Source: Candidatus Desulforudis audaxviator MP104C (GTDB lineage: Bacteria; Bacillota; Desulfotomaculia; Desulfotomaculales; Desulforudaceae). Taken from it: a DNA stretch of 64,000 bases. The notes beneath the pieces were generated by a model that saw only the letters and a program-made list of their open reading frames with translations, was not told where the DNA came from and did not search any database. Positions 54,719 to 62,984 of the stretch are shown here, one piece after another. Position numbers and translations under genes: made by a program. Each line of letters begins with the position of its first letter. Position 1 is the first letter of the stretch. Location of the stretch: assembly GCF_000018425.1 (NCBI RefSeq), contig NC_010424.1:1690501-1754500 (forward strand), read 5' to 3'.

Positions 54719-54727
54719 ATTGTAGCA
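54719..54727 (-). promoter_or_regulatory. Extended -10 promoter candidate for murJ
   Basis: TGCTACAAT in the minus sense, about 140 bases before the murJ start; no good -35 at 16-18 bases. Confidence 0.35.
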
Positions 54728-54814
54728 CACATACGGGGGTTGCGGCCTCAAAAACTTTAACCCCCCCCCGGTGACAGTCGCGACTGTTGACCGATGAGGT
54801 GAACCGGTTTCCGG

Positions 54815-54836
54815 AAAAAGGGGCCAGGCCCCTTTT
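54815..54836. repeat. Palindromic repeat (copy 7) in a divergent gap
   Basis: Core GGGGCCAGGCCCC with A5 and T4 flanks. It lies between two divergent genes, so it does not follow any gene and cannot be an ordinary operon terminator. Confidence 0.8.
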
Positions 54837-54964
54837 CCAGCTCCCGGTGCCGCCGAAGCGGATCGCCGATCGCCCCTGTCGCTCTCCTTGCGCGTGACCT
54901 ACGAACCGGCTGGCCACCGGAAAAGTGCGACTTCGGTCAAAAGCTGGCATCGGACCAGTTAATA

Positions 54965-54973
54965 TGATACAAT
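54965..54973 (+). promoter_or_regulatory. Extended -10 promoter candidate for otsA
   Basis: TGATACAAT, 147 bases before the TTG start of otsA; -35 hexamer not recognisable. Confidence 0.35.
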
Positions 54974-55119
54974 AAATCCAGGGGTTGGCCCACTCAGATG
55001 CTCTAAGAGCCGTGAAACGATTTATCACCGGACCTGCCGGGTCTTCCGCCCGCAGGTCCAAGTGTCTGGAAAGCGGGAGGCTTTAGCAATCCCCACCCCG
55101 AGCCTGGAGGTGGAACCCG

Positions 55120-56655
55120 TTGACTGTCCTGCACAACCTGGAGCGCCTGGTCGTCGTATCCAACCGTGGCCCGGTGGAGATCAAGGAAACCCCTTCCGGG
55201 GTTTCGGTGTCCCATACGGTCAGCGGCCTCGTTTCGGCCGTGGAGCCGATCATCGAAGCGACCGGGGGTATCTGGATCGCCTGGTGCGGCCGCAAAAAGC
55301 GTAAGCCGGGGGTGGGCCATACCTGGCCCGTACCGCGCACCGAACCGCGATACAGTGTTCGCGAGGTCACCCTCTCTGCGTCCGAGCACCGGGATTTCTA
55401 CCTGGGCTTTGCCAACGATTGCCTCTGGCCCCTGTGTCACAGCTTTATCGACCGCTGTGTCTTCAACCCCGACTACTGGCGGAGTTACCAACTGGTGAAC
55501 CAACGGTTCGCGGACGCGGTGGCGGCGGACTGGCGGGAAGGCGACGTGGTGTGGATCCACGACTATCAGCTGGCCCTCACGCCCGCGATGTTCCGCGCGC
55601 TCCGACCGGAGGCCCGGATCGCCTTTTTCTGGCACATCCCGTTCCCGTCCTACGACGTGTTCAGTATCCTCCCCTGGGCCCGGGAGATCCTTAAGGGCTT
55701 TCTGGCATGCGACAACATCGCCTTTCACTCTCCGGTCTACCTTGACAACTTCCTGCACTGCGTCTCCTGGCTCCTGGACCTCGAGGTCGACCCGGAGGCC
55801 GGTATCGTCCGCTGGGAGGGACGCGACATCATCGTCCGGGCGCTGCCCATCGGCGTCGATGCCGCGCGGTTTATCGCCCTAGCCACCGAGCCGGCCGTCC
55901 GACAGCGGGCGGAGGCAATCCGGCGCTCCATCGGCGCACGCTTTCTGGTCCTGGGGGCCGACCGGCTGGACTACACCAAGGGAATCCTGGAACGGCTCCA
56001 GGCGGTCGAGCTGTTTCTGGAGCGAAACCCCGGCTACGCCGACGACTTCACCTTTCTGCAGGTGGCCGTGCCCACCCGCACCGAGGGCAAAGCCTACCGC
56101 GAACTCCGCCGGGCCGTCGAGGAAACTGTGGGCCGGATCAACGGACGGTTCGGGGAGCAGTGGCGGGTGCCGGTGCGTTACCAGTTTCGTTCGCTCAACC
56201 CCGAATACCTGGTGGCCCACTACCTCGCGGCCGACGTGGCCCTGGTCACACCCTTGCGGGACGGGCTGAATCTGGTGGCCAAGGAATTTGTCGCCTCGCG
56301 CATCGACAACACCGGCGTGCTGGTGTTGAGCCCTTTCGCCGGGGCCGCCGAGCAGCTTACCGAGGCGGTGATCGCCAACCCTTACTACCCGCACGACGTG
56401 GCCGAGCAGCTCCGGTTCGCCCTGGAGATGCCGCGTGAGGAACAGGCCCGACGGATGCGGGCCATGCGCGAAAACGTGACCAGGTACAACCTAACTCACT
56501 GGTGGCAGAGCATCCTGGACAGCCTAGCCCAAACCCTGGGCGGGCACCTGCGCCTCTCGGGCCTGCCCGCCACCGTGGATGAGGCCGGCTGCCCGCAATA
56601 TCTCCGGCGCAAGCCCCTGCCCATTCCCGAGCTGGTCCAGGTAACGAGGAGCTAG
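55120..56655 (+). CDS. otsA: Trehalose-6-phosphate synthase (GT20)
   Basis: 511 residues. Makes trehalose 6-phosphate from UDP- or ADP-glucose and glucose 6-phosphate. Seen: [12 protein letters not shown] (residues 9-20), [47 protein letters not shown] and [18 protein letters not shown], all OtsA/GT20 landmarks. TTG start at 55120 behind GGAGGTGG. The downstream otsB supports trehalose; glucosylglycerol-phosphate synthase is a related alternative. Probably a stress solute in this organism. Confidence 0.92.
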   Translation: MTVLHNLERLVVVSNRGPVEIKETPSGVSVSHTVSGLVSAVEPIIEATGGIWIAWCGRKKRKPGVGHTWPVPRTEPRYSVREVTLSASEHRDFYLGFANDCLWPLCHSFIDRCVFNPDYWRSYQLVNQRFADAVAADWREGDVVWIHDYQLALTPAMFRALRPEARIAFFWHIPFPSYDVFSILPWAREILKGFLACDNIAFHSPVYLDNFLHCVSWLLDLEVDPEAGIVRWEGRDIIVRALPIGVDAARFIALATEPAVRQRAEAIRRSIGARFLVLGADRLDYTKGILERLQAVELFLERNPGYADDFTFLQVAVPTRTEGKAYRELRRAVEETVGRINGRFGEQWRVPVRYQFRSLNPEYLVAHYLAADVALVTPLRDGLNLVAKEFVASRIDNTGVLVLSPFAGAAEQLTEAVIANPYYPHDVAEQLRFALEMPREEQARRMRAMRENVTRYNLTHWWQSILDSLAQTLGGHLRLSGLPATVDEAGCPQYLRRKPLPIPELVQVTRS

Positions 56656-56671
56656 TTTCAAGGAGGTAGGA

Positions 56672-57457
56672 ATGAACTTCGACGAAAAAAACGAAGTGCG
56701 CCTGTACTTGTTCCTGGATTACGACGGGACCCTGGTCCCGATCGCCCCCACCCCGGACGAGGCCGTCCCCCCGCCGGAGTTGCTGCGGTTACTGCACACC
56801 CTGGTCGGCCGGGACGGTCTTCGCGTGGCCATTATCAGTGGCCGGGGACTGAAGAACCTGCAAGAAATGCTCCCCGTGCCGGGCCTGTACCTTTCCGCCT
56901 GCCACGGGGCGATCATTCAGCACCCCGGAGCACCGCCCCGTTTTCTGGCCGCCCCCACGGCCCTGGAGCAACTGGACCACCTGACCGAGGAGGCCCAGGA
57001 GCTGATCGAGGGCCGGACCGGTTTCCAGATCGAAAGGAAGGAAATGTCCGTCGCCCTGCACTACCGCCTCGCCGACCCGGACGAGGTCGACACCGTTTTG
57101 GACGCTTTCTTGGACCTGCGCGAGCAGTACTGCCCCGACCTGGAGTGCGACCTTCTGGCCGGGCGTAAAGTGCTTGAGGTGCGACCCAAGGGCGTGAGCA
57201 AAGGGACCGCCGTGAAGATACTGCTCGCCGCCTGCCCGGACGCCCTGCCCGTGTACATAGGGGACGATGTCACCGACGAGGACGCCTTCCGCGCCCTGTC
57301 CGGCCGGGGACTGACCATCCTGGTCGCCGACGCGCGCCGGGCGACCACCGCCCGCCGCCGCCTCACCCGCCCGGCGGTGCTGGACCTTCTGCGGGGTGTC
57401 GCCGAACACGGCCCCAGCTACATCACCTCGCCGGACTCCCTCCCCACCCCCCCTTAA
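56672..57457 (+). CDS. otsB: Trehalose-6-phosphate phosphatase
   Basis: 261 residues, HAD superfamily type IIB. Nucleophile motif FLDYDGTLVPIAPTP (Asp16, Asp18), motif II ISGR, Lys in RPKGVSKGTAV, and the acidic motif YIGDDVTDEDAF. Releases free trehalose. ATG with AAGGAGGTAGGA upstream, 16 bases after otsA. Confidence 0.94.
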   Translation: MNFDEKNEVRLYLFLDYDGTLVPIAPTPDEAVPPPELLRLLHTLVGRDGLRVAIISGRGLKNLQEMLPVPGLYLSACHGAIIQHPGAPPRFLAAPTALEQLDHLTEEAQELIEGRTGFQIERKEMSVALHYRLADPDEVDTVLDAFLDLREQYCPDLECDLLAGRKVLEVRPKGVSKGTAVKILLAACPDALPVYIGDDVTDEDAFRALSGRGLTILVADARRATTARRRLTRPAVLDLLRGVAEHGPSYITSPDSLPTPP

Positions 57458-57481
57458 AAAAAGGGGCCTGGCCCCTTTTTT
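57456..57481. terminator. Palindromic repeat (copy 8) as bidirectional terminator
   Basis: Core GGGGCCTGGCCCC with A7 and T6 flanks, lying exactly between the convergent otsB and galE ends. Works as a terminator in both directions. Confidence 0.85.
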
Positions 57482-57484
57482 GCG

Positions 57485-58453
57485 TTAGGGGAGTTCCCAG
57501 CGCCAGGCGGTTTCCACGATCAGCCGCAGGTCGTCCAGGCGCGGCTGCCAGCCGAGCCGCTCCCGGATCAGGCGGCTGTCCGCCACCAGGGCTGGCGGGT
57601 CTCCCGCCCGGCGTCCGGCGTACTCAACGGGGAAATCCACGCCGGTCACCTCCCGCACCGCGTCCAGTACCTCCAGCACCGAATACCCCCGCCCGTAACC
57701 GCAGTTGAAGACTCCGCTCTCCCCCGTCGCCAGCAGGTGCTCCAGGGCCAGGACGTGCGCCTCGGCCAGGTCCGACACGTGGATGTAGTCGCGCACGCCG
57801 GTGCCGTCCGGCGTCGGGTAGTCGGTCCCGAACACCGTCATCCCGGCCCGCCGCCCGGCGGCCGCCCGCACCGCCACCGTGATCAGGTGCGGCGCCCACT
57901 CCTTGCCCTCGCCCAGGCGCCCGCCGGGGTCGGCGCCGGCCACGTTGAAGTAGCGCAGGGCAATGTAGTCGATCTCCCCGGCGCGGGCCATGTCCCGGAG
58001 TATCCGCTCGACCATGGCTTTGGTATGCCCGTACGGGTTTATCGGCCGGAGCGGCGCGTCCTCCGCCACCGGGATCACCTCCGGAATGCCGTACACCGCC
58101 GCGCTGGACGAGTAGATCAGGTATCGGGGCCCGTGCCGGACCATCGCTGCCAACAGGTTCAGCGTGCCGCCCACGTTGTTCACGTAATACATAAGCGGCC
58201 GTTCCACCGATTCGGGCACCTGGATGTGCGCCGCGAAATGCACCACGGCGTCGAAGCGCCGCGCCGCGAAGAGCCGGTCCAAACCCTCCCGGTCGAGCAG
58301 GTCAAGCTCCACCAGTTCCCCGTGCCGCACCGCCCAGCGGTGCCCCGCGGACAGGTTGTCCAGCGTGACCACGTCGTAGCCCCTCTCCCCCAGGGCCAGC
58401 ACGGTGTGGCTGCCGATATACCCGGCCCCGCCGGTGACCAGAATTGTCTTCAC
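57485..58453 (-). CDS. galE: UDP-glucose 4-epimerase
   Basis: 322 residues, short-chain dehydrogenase fold. NAD-binding LVTGGAGYIGSHTVLAL (4-20), the catalytic Ser in YSSSAAVYG, the YxxxK pair in NPYGHTKAMVE, LRYFNVAGADPGG and VFNCGYGRGYSVLEV. Interconverts UDP-glucose and UDP-galactose for surface sugars. GTG start behind AAGGAGG. Confidence 0.93.
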   Translation of the reverse strand: MKTILVTGGAGYIGSHTVLALGERGYDVVTLDNLSAGHRWAVRHGELVELDLLDREGLDRLFAARRFDAVVHFAAHIQVPESVERPLMYYVNNVGGTLNLLAAMVRHGPRYLIYSSSAAVYGIPEVIPVAEDAPLRPINPYGHTKAMVERILRDMARAGEIDYIALRYFNVAGADPGGRLGEGKEWAPHLITVAVRAAAGRRAGMTVFGTDYPTPDGTGVRDYIHVSDLAEAHVLALEHLLATGESGVFNCGYGRGYSVLEVLDAVREVTGVDFPVEYAGRRAGDPPALVADSRLIRERLGWQPRLDDLRLIVETAWRWELP

Positions 58454-58539
58454 TCGCGGTGCCTCCTTGGTACGTGAATCCTCTCCCCTCGTCAGGGGGC
58501 CTGCGGGCCGTCACGCGGCCCCGCCTCCCGGCAGGCCGG

Positions 58540-58701
58540 TCAGTATCCGGTGAACCCGACTACCAGCGGCACCAGGCCGGCCAGACCCAGCCAGGCCAGC
58601 GGGGTCCGCGGCCCCACAAAGGCCAGCGGCACCAGGCTCAACAGCGCCAGCCCGGTCACGACGCGCAGCACCCGCAAGCGCGGGGTCAGGTTTGGCTTCA
58701 A
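58540..58701 (-). CDS. DUF2892-type small membrane protein, truncated at a TGA
   Basis: 53 residues with two membrane helices (LRVVTGLALLSLVPLAFV, LAWLGLAGLVPLVVGFTGY). The start KPNLTPRLRVLRVVTGLALL fits DUF2892. The family continues GYCPxYxLLG; here a TGA (58540-58542) stands at the Cys position, followed in frame by PACREAG and 8 more codons to a TGA at 58492. TTG start at 58699-58701 after GGGGGTG; GTG 58728 is an alternative. Confidence 0.65.
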   Translation of the reverse strand: MKPNLTPRLRVLRVVTGLALLSLVPLAFVGPRTPLAWLGLAGLVPLVVGFTGY

Positions 58702-58819
58702 TGCCCGGACACCCCCTTTGAACAGCACACCATCCCGATTGTACTTTCTTTAACAAACAGGCAGGAATCAGCCTTTACCCGTAGAATTAAAGCCTAACAA
58801 CATCCGGGAGGGATCCGTC

Positions 58820-59197
58820 TTGTGCTTTTTCTGCAACCTGCCGCCGGAAATCATCATCCTGGAAAACGAACTGGCATGGGCCATCTACGACAAGTACCCC
58901 GTCAACCCCGGTCACATGCTGGTGATTACCAAGCGCCACTTCCCCACCCTGTTCGAGGCGACCGAGGAGGAGATCCTCTCCGCCTACCGCCTGATCCAGG
59001 AGGCGAAAGTGCTCCTTGACGAAAAGTACCGCCCGGACGGGTACAACGTCGGGGTCAACATCGGCGAGTGCGCCGGGCAGACCATCTGGCACCTGCACTT
59101 CCACGTCATCCCCCGGTTCATCGGGGATGTGGACAAACCCCTGGGCGGGGTGCGCCGCGTCAAGCCCAACCTGGCCATGTCCCCCCGGGAAAGCTAG
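58820..59197 (+). CDS. HIT family nucleotide hydrolase
   Basis: 125 residues. HIT triad HLHFHVIPR (about 94-102), with an N-terminal MCFFC and NELAWAIYDKYPVNPGHMLVI. These proteins cleave nucleoside phosphoramidates or dinucleoside polyphosphates; the exact substrate is not known. TTG start at 58820 behind GGGAGGGA. Confidence 0.9.
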   Translation: MCFFCNLPPEIIILENELAWAIYDKYPVNPGHMLVITKRHFPTLFEATEEEILSAYRLIQEAKVLLDEKYRPDGYNVGVNIGECAGQTIWHLHFHVIPRFIGDVDKPLGGVRRVKPNLAMSPRES

Positions 59198-59469
59198 CCG
59201 CTCTGAGCGGGTTCCTCATCCTCTGCGGCCGGTGCGGCCTGGGCCCGCCACTTGATCTCTATTTCCAGTTCGTGCTCATCGTCTTCGACCTCGTACTCAA
59301 TCTCGAGCATCACCTCCCCCGGCGGGCCGACCTCCACCCGGCGCTCGCCCTGTGCCAGGATCAAGACCCCCCGCTCCAGGCCATCGGCCGCCGCGCGCAA
59401 AAAAGCGGCAATCTCAGATAGACTCTTACGTTCCTCGCTCTCGAACAGCACCTCTTTCGGCGATCCCAT
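59194..59469 (-). CDS. Amphi-Trp domain protein
   Basis: 91 residues, acidic. The block VLFESEERKSLSEIAAFLRAAADGLERG followed by beta strands ending LEIEIKWRAQ is the amphi-Trp domain pattern. Function in bacteria is not established. ATG at 59467-59469 with GGAGGTG upstream. Convergent with the HIT gene and overlapping its stop by 4 bases. Confidence 0.8.
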   Translation of the reverse strand: MGSPKEVLFESEERKSLSEIAAFLRAAADGLERGVLILAQGERRVEVGPPGEVMLEIEYEVEDDEHELEIEIKWRAQAAPAAEDEEPAQSG

Positions 59470-59547
59470 ACCAGACACCTCCATTACTTGATTACTTTGA
59501 ATTATAACCGATTTACCAAAGCATTTCTCCATGAAAACCCATTAGGT

Positions 59548-59690
59548 CTACTCATAGGCAATGAGGGGCTGCTCCGGGCCGAGGAAAGCCGGCAAAAGGC
59601 GTCGTTTACGAAAGTCAGCGTCCCATCCGGCAAAAACCGGCAGACCAGCGTGGGCAGATCCACCGCCCCCGGACCCTCGCCCCAGGTCCC
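59548..59690 (-). pseudogene. PAS-domain remnant
   Basis: One frame reads VDLPTLVCRFLPDGTLTFVN and then DAFCR, the standard start of a PAS domain. Homology then shifts frame to FLGPEQPLIAYE and stops. About 45 codons remain, between the acyltransferase-like gene and the amphi-Trp gene. No start, no output domain. Confidence 0.55.
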
Positions 59691-59694
59691 AGTC

Positions 59695-60735
59695 TTACAC
59701 CTTAAGCCGCAGCCCCGCCCGCTGGGCCACCGGGGTAAGCACTAAAAGCGCCACCGCGGCCGCCAGGGCCATCAGGCCCGCCAGCGGCCAGGCAAAGTGA
59801 CCGAAACCCACGGTCAAGACCACCGGACCGTACACCAGCGCCTGCAGCACCCAGGCCGTAAGCGGGTATTGTCCCGCCCGGCGGAAAAACGCCCCCCAGG
59901 CCGGACGCCGAAACTCAAACCACACGAACACCAGGGCCGCGACCCCGGCCCCGAACAACGTATAGGAGGCGGTGACTAGGATCCGGTCCAGCGGCGCCAC
60001 TAGAAAGTGAACCAAAAGCCCCAGGCTTGTCAGGACGAGGCCCATCCTCAGTCCCCACTCCAAAAAGACTTGTCGCGGCGCCCGGTACAAGAGTTCTCCG
60101 CAAATAGTGCCCGCGACGATGATCACCGACCAGGACAGGACGGCCGCCGGCCCGCCCTCCACCAGCGACCGGACCGCCTCGGCCACGGCGGGCAGCGGCA
60201 GCAGAAACAACTGGTAGAAGAGCGCTAACGCCAGGGCCGCCACCAGGCGCAGGTCCAAGCGCAGGTGACAAAGCAGGAAGGCCAGCACGTAGGCTAGGGC
60301 CCAGGTCTCCAGGATGCCCCAGGTTCGCGCGGCGTTCTCCCACAGGGAAGCCGCCGCCGCATACCCGTACCAGAAGTCGGGCACATAGCCGATGAGAAAA
60401 AGAAGCGCCGCCCGGCGGGCCACCCGGGAGAGCACCCGCTCTCCGTCACCGGCCCCGCCGGTGCGCGCCCGCGCCCGGGCCAGCGTCAGCGGCAGGCAAA
60501 GGCCGATGGCGAAGCCGAACAGCGGGGCCACCAGGTCCAGGGGCAAAAACCCTTCCGGCCGGGCGTGGTTCACCAGAAGCGGCGGGTCCGCGGCGAAAAC
60601 CACCACAAAGTTGGCGTTGAACATCAGGAACACCGCCAACCCCCGAAAATCGTCGATACTGTTGTACCGTCCGCCTTCACCGAACACCGCGCCGCCCCTT
60701 TTCGCAAACCGTCCCGCTCCAAGGGTGCCCCACAT
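59695..60735 (-). CDS. Multispan membrane protein, heparan-glucosaminide acetyltransferase-like (DUF1624/DUF5009)
   Basis: 346 residues with about ten hydrophobic segments. The N-terminal RYNSIDDFRGLAVFLMFNANFVVVF resembles the R-x-x-S-x-D-x-xRG start of NagX/HGSNAT-like transmembrane acyltransferases, followed by PLDLVAPLFGFAIGLCLPL. It likely acetylates a surface sugar, but this is inferred. ATG 60735 has a weak SD; GTG 60687 is an alternative. Confidence 0.65.
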   Translation of the reverse strand: MWGTLGAGRFAKRGGAVFGEGGRYNSIDDFRGLAVFLMFNANFVVVFAADPPLLVNHARPEGFLPLDLVAPLFGFAIGLCLPLTLARARARTGGAGDGERVLSRVARRAALLFLIGYVPDFWYGYAAAASLWENAARTWGILETWALAYVLAFLLCHLRLDLRLVAALALALFYQLFLLPLPAVAEAVRSLVEGGPAAVLSWSVIIVAGTICGELLYRAPRQVFLEWGLRMGLVLTSLGLLVHFLVAPLDRILVTASYTLFGAGVAALVFVWFEFRRPAWGAFFRRAGQYPLTAWVLQALVYGPVVLTVGFGHFAWPLAGLMALAAAVALLVLTPVAQRAGLRLKV

Positions 60736-60866
60736 CAGCTTGCCACCACATTTCCCTCGGGGGTGATCACAACTCTACTCCCTGAGATGGCCTGAGAAGT
60801 TTGGTGCGACAGGAGAACCGTCCCCTGTCGCAACCCTGTCGCAAAGGACCGGTGGCACCGAAGAGG

Positions 60867-61589
60867 CTAGAGCCGGATCTGGTCCTCCTTGACCGGCCGG
60901 TGGTGGTAGTAGTAATAGTAACCGTAATCCTTGGCGGACAGCCGCACCTTGTTCAGCACCACGCCCAGGACCCGCCCGCCCGCCTTCGCCAACTGGGCCT
61001 TCGCCTCCTGGGCCAGGTCCACCCGGGTGTCGGCCGCCCTGATCACCAGGAGCACCCCGTCCACCTGGCCGGCCAGCAGGCTGGTATCGGTCACCGCCAG
61101 CACCGGGGGCGAGTCGGCCAGCACGAAGTCGTACCGTTCCGCAAGCCGGTCCAGCACCTCCTGCATGCGGCCCGAACCCAACAATTCCGCCGGGTTCGGC
61201 GGAATCGGCCCGCTGGGCAAAAGCGCCAGGCGGTCAACTTCCGTGTTCACCACCACCTCTTCCAGGCCGGCGTTCTGGGACAGCACGTTGGTCAGCCCCG
61301 CCGTGTTTTCCACCCCGAACAACCGGTGCAGCCGGGGTTTGCGCAAATCGGAGTCCACCAGGCACACACTGTGCCCCGCCTGCGCCAGCACCACCGCCAG
61401 GTTGCTCACCGTGGTCGTTTTCCCGTCCGCCGGTCCCGCACTGCTCACCAAAATGACCCGGGCCGGCCGGTCGGGCGCCGCGAAACCCAGGTTGGTCCGC
61501 AGGGTGCGGTAGGCCTCGGCCGCCGCCGACTTGGGATGCTTATGGGCGACCAGGTCCACGAAAGCGCCGTTTTTGCCGGTCATCTGCAT
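60867..61589 (-). CDS. CpsD/CapB-type bacterial tyrosine kinase
   Basis: 240 residues. Walker A SSAGPADGKTTTVSNLAVVL (about 50-69), Walker A' VCLVDSDLRKPRLHRLF and B segment YDFVLADSPPVLAVTD. The C-terminal tyrosine cluster YGYYYYYHHRP is the expected autophosphorylation site. It partners the Wzz-like protein just upstream to control surface polysaccharide export. ATG at 61587-61589 with AGGAGGCGG. Confidence 0.92.
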   Translation of the reverse strand: MQMTGKNGAFVDLVAHKHPKSAAAEAYRTLRTNLGFAAPDRPARVILVSSAGPADGKTTTVSNLAVVLAQAGHSVCLVDSDLRKPRLHRLFGVENTAGLTNVLSQNAGLEEVVVNTEVDRLALLPSGPIPPNPAELLGSGRMQEVLDRLAERYDFVLADSPPVLAVTDTSLLAGQVDGVLLVIRAADTRVDLAQEAKAQLAKAGGRVLGVVLNKVRLSAKDYGYYYYYHHRPVKEDQIRL

Positions 61590-61632
61590 CTCGTTCCGCC
61601 TCCTGTACGTTATCCTCGCCGCGTGTCCGGCG

Positions 61633-62970
61633 TCAGTAGGTGGACCGCTGCGCCGCCCTCGCGTCCACCGCGGGCACCACTCCCAGCACCGGCAGCTCCA
61701 GGTGCCGCTCCACATCCTCCGGGTTCTTGATCGTGTAGTCCAGGTGTTCCAGCACGAAGGCCAATCCCACGAACACCATCAGTCCCAGCACCAACGCCAC
61801 CGCCATGTTCAGTTTCTTGTTCGGCTTCACCGGCGTGGTCGGCGTGTTCGCCGGCGACACCACCACCACCGAGGTCTGGCCCAGGTCAATGGATCGCGCA
61901 ATCTGGGTTTCCGTCACTTTCTGCGCCAGCAGATTCGCCGTGGCATCCAGACGGTTCACCTCGTCCCGCAGCCGGTCCAGGCCGGCCCGCTTGGTCGTCA
62001 GTTCGGCCAGCAGCACGCTGGTCTCTCCCTCCAGGCCGGCGATCAGCTGGGTCAGTGCCTGTACCTCGGCTTCCTTCTCCGCCTGGGCGGCCTTGCGCTC
62101 GCTCAAACGTTCGGACAGGGTCGCGTAAACCGGGTTGGGCTCCCGGGCGGTGACCACTCCTTCATCAGTGCTTCGTTCCACACTGATGGTCTGCGGCGTG
62201 GCGTTCAATTCCTCCTGCATCCGGGCCACGCCGGCGCTGATCTGCTGCAGCTCGATCACGGCCGTGTTCAGCCGCGACTTGTACCGGGCCAGATCTTCTG
62301 ACTTCTGGGTGAATTCCGCCTCCAACACGGCCACGCTCCGCGGCTGCGCTTCGAACTCCTTCAGTTTTCCCTGCGCCTCGTCCAGCCGCGCTAGGGCTTC
62401 GTCCCGCTGGCGTTCCAGGAAGTCCACCGACCGGGCCATCTGCTCCTCGTTCTTGTCGGACAGCATCAACAGATACTCGGTATTGATGGCGTTCGCGATA
62501 TCCCGCGCCAGCACCGGGTCGGTGTGCCGCACTCGCACTTCGATCAGGTTGGCGTCCTTGATCACCGAGGCGTCCACCATCTCCAGCAGGTGCCTGGGCT
62601 CATACAGCGCCCGGTCCAGGCCCAGCTTTGCGATCACCCGGTCCATCAGGGCCTCGCTCTTGATCTGCCCCAGGTAGGTGTTCATGGTCATCACCGGAAT
62701 CCGCGAGAGGGTCCCGACCACGCCCTCCAGGCCGTCCTGTTCCACCACCCGCTGCCGGTCCGCGGCCTGGGTGACCATCAAGAGCGTTTTGGCCTCGTAC
62801 ACCGGCTGCAGAATAAAGAAACTCAGGATGCCGCTGGTGAGCACGGCCAGAAAGGTCCCCAGCGCGATCACCTTGCGCCACTTGTGCAGGACCTTGAAAT
62901 AAGCCCGCAGGTCAATCACGTCCTCGGTGAATGCCGGCCTTTGCGGTCCGTTCTTCTGCTGCTCGTTCAT
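61633..62970 (-). CDS. Wzz-family polysaccharide chain-length determinant (kinase activator)
   Basis: 445 residues. An N-terminal helix (about 37-56, IALGTFLAVLTSGILSFFIL), a large extracytoplasmic coiled-coil region (about 175-340, KSEDLARYKSRLNTAVIELQQ) and a C-terminal helix (MAVALVLGLMVFVGLAFVLE) after VKPNKKLN. Paired with the separate tyrosine kinase downstream, as in Gram-positive CapA/CapB or CpsC/CpsD systems. Confidence 0.9.
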   Translation of the reverse strand: MNEQQKNGPQRPAFTEDVIDLRAYFKVLHKWRKVIALGTFLAVLTSGILSFFILQPVYEAKTLLMVTQAADRQRVVEQDGLEGVVGTLSRIPVMTMNTYLGQIKSEALMDRVIAKLGLDRALYEPRHLLEMVDASVIKDANLIEVRVRHTDPVLARDIANAINTEYLLMLSDKNEEQMARSVDFLERQRDEALARLDEAQGKLKEFEAQPRSVAVLEAEFTQKSEDLARYKSRLNTAVIELQQISAGVARMQEELNATPQTISVERSTDEGVVTAREPNPVYATLSERLSERKAAQAEKEAEVQALTQLIAGLEGETSVLLAELTTKRAGLDRLRDEVNRLDATANLLAQKVTETQIARSIDLGQTSVVVVSPANTPTTPVKPNKKLNMAVALVLGLMVFVGLAFVLEHLDYTIKNPEDVERHLELPVLGVVPAVDARAAQRSTY

Positions 62971-62984
62971 GATCGGCCTCCCTT

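Larger units (their letters stand above)
54582..55119. other. Divergent intergenic region between murJ and otsA
   Basis: About 540 bases with no credible gene; long frames here are antisense extensions of otsA. It holds an extended -10 for murJ (TGCTACAAT, 54727-54719), a poly-C run of nine near 54761, repeat copy 7, and an extended -10 candidate for otsA (TGATACAAT, 54965-54973) with a leader of about 140 bases. Confidence 0.55.

Noticed and set aside
60780-60860. TGCGACAGG...CCTGTCGCA inverted repeat as a recombination site
   Set aside because: It lies in the short gap after the tyrosine-kinase gene and fits a hairpin or terminator; no partner site or integrase was seen.
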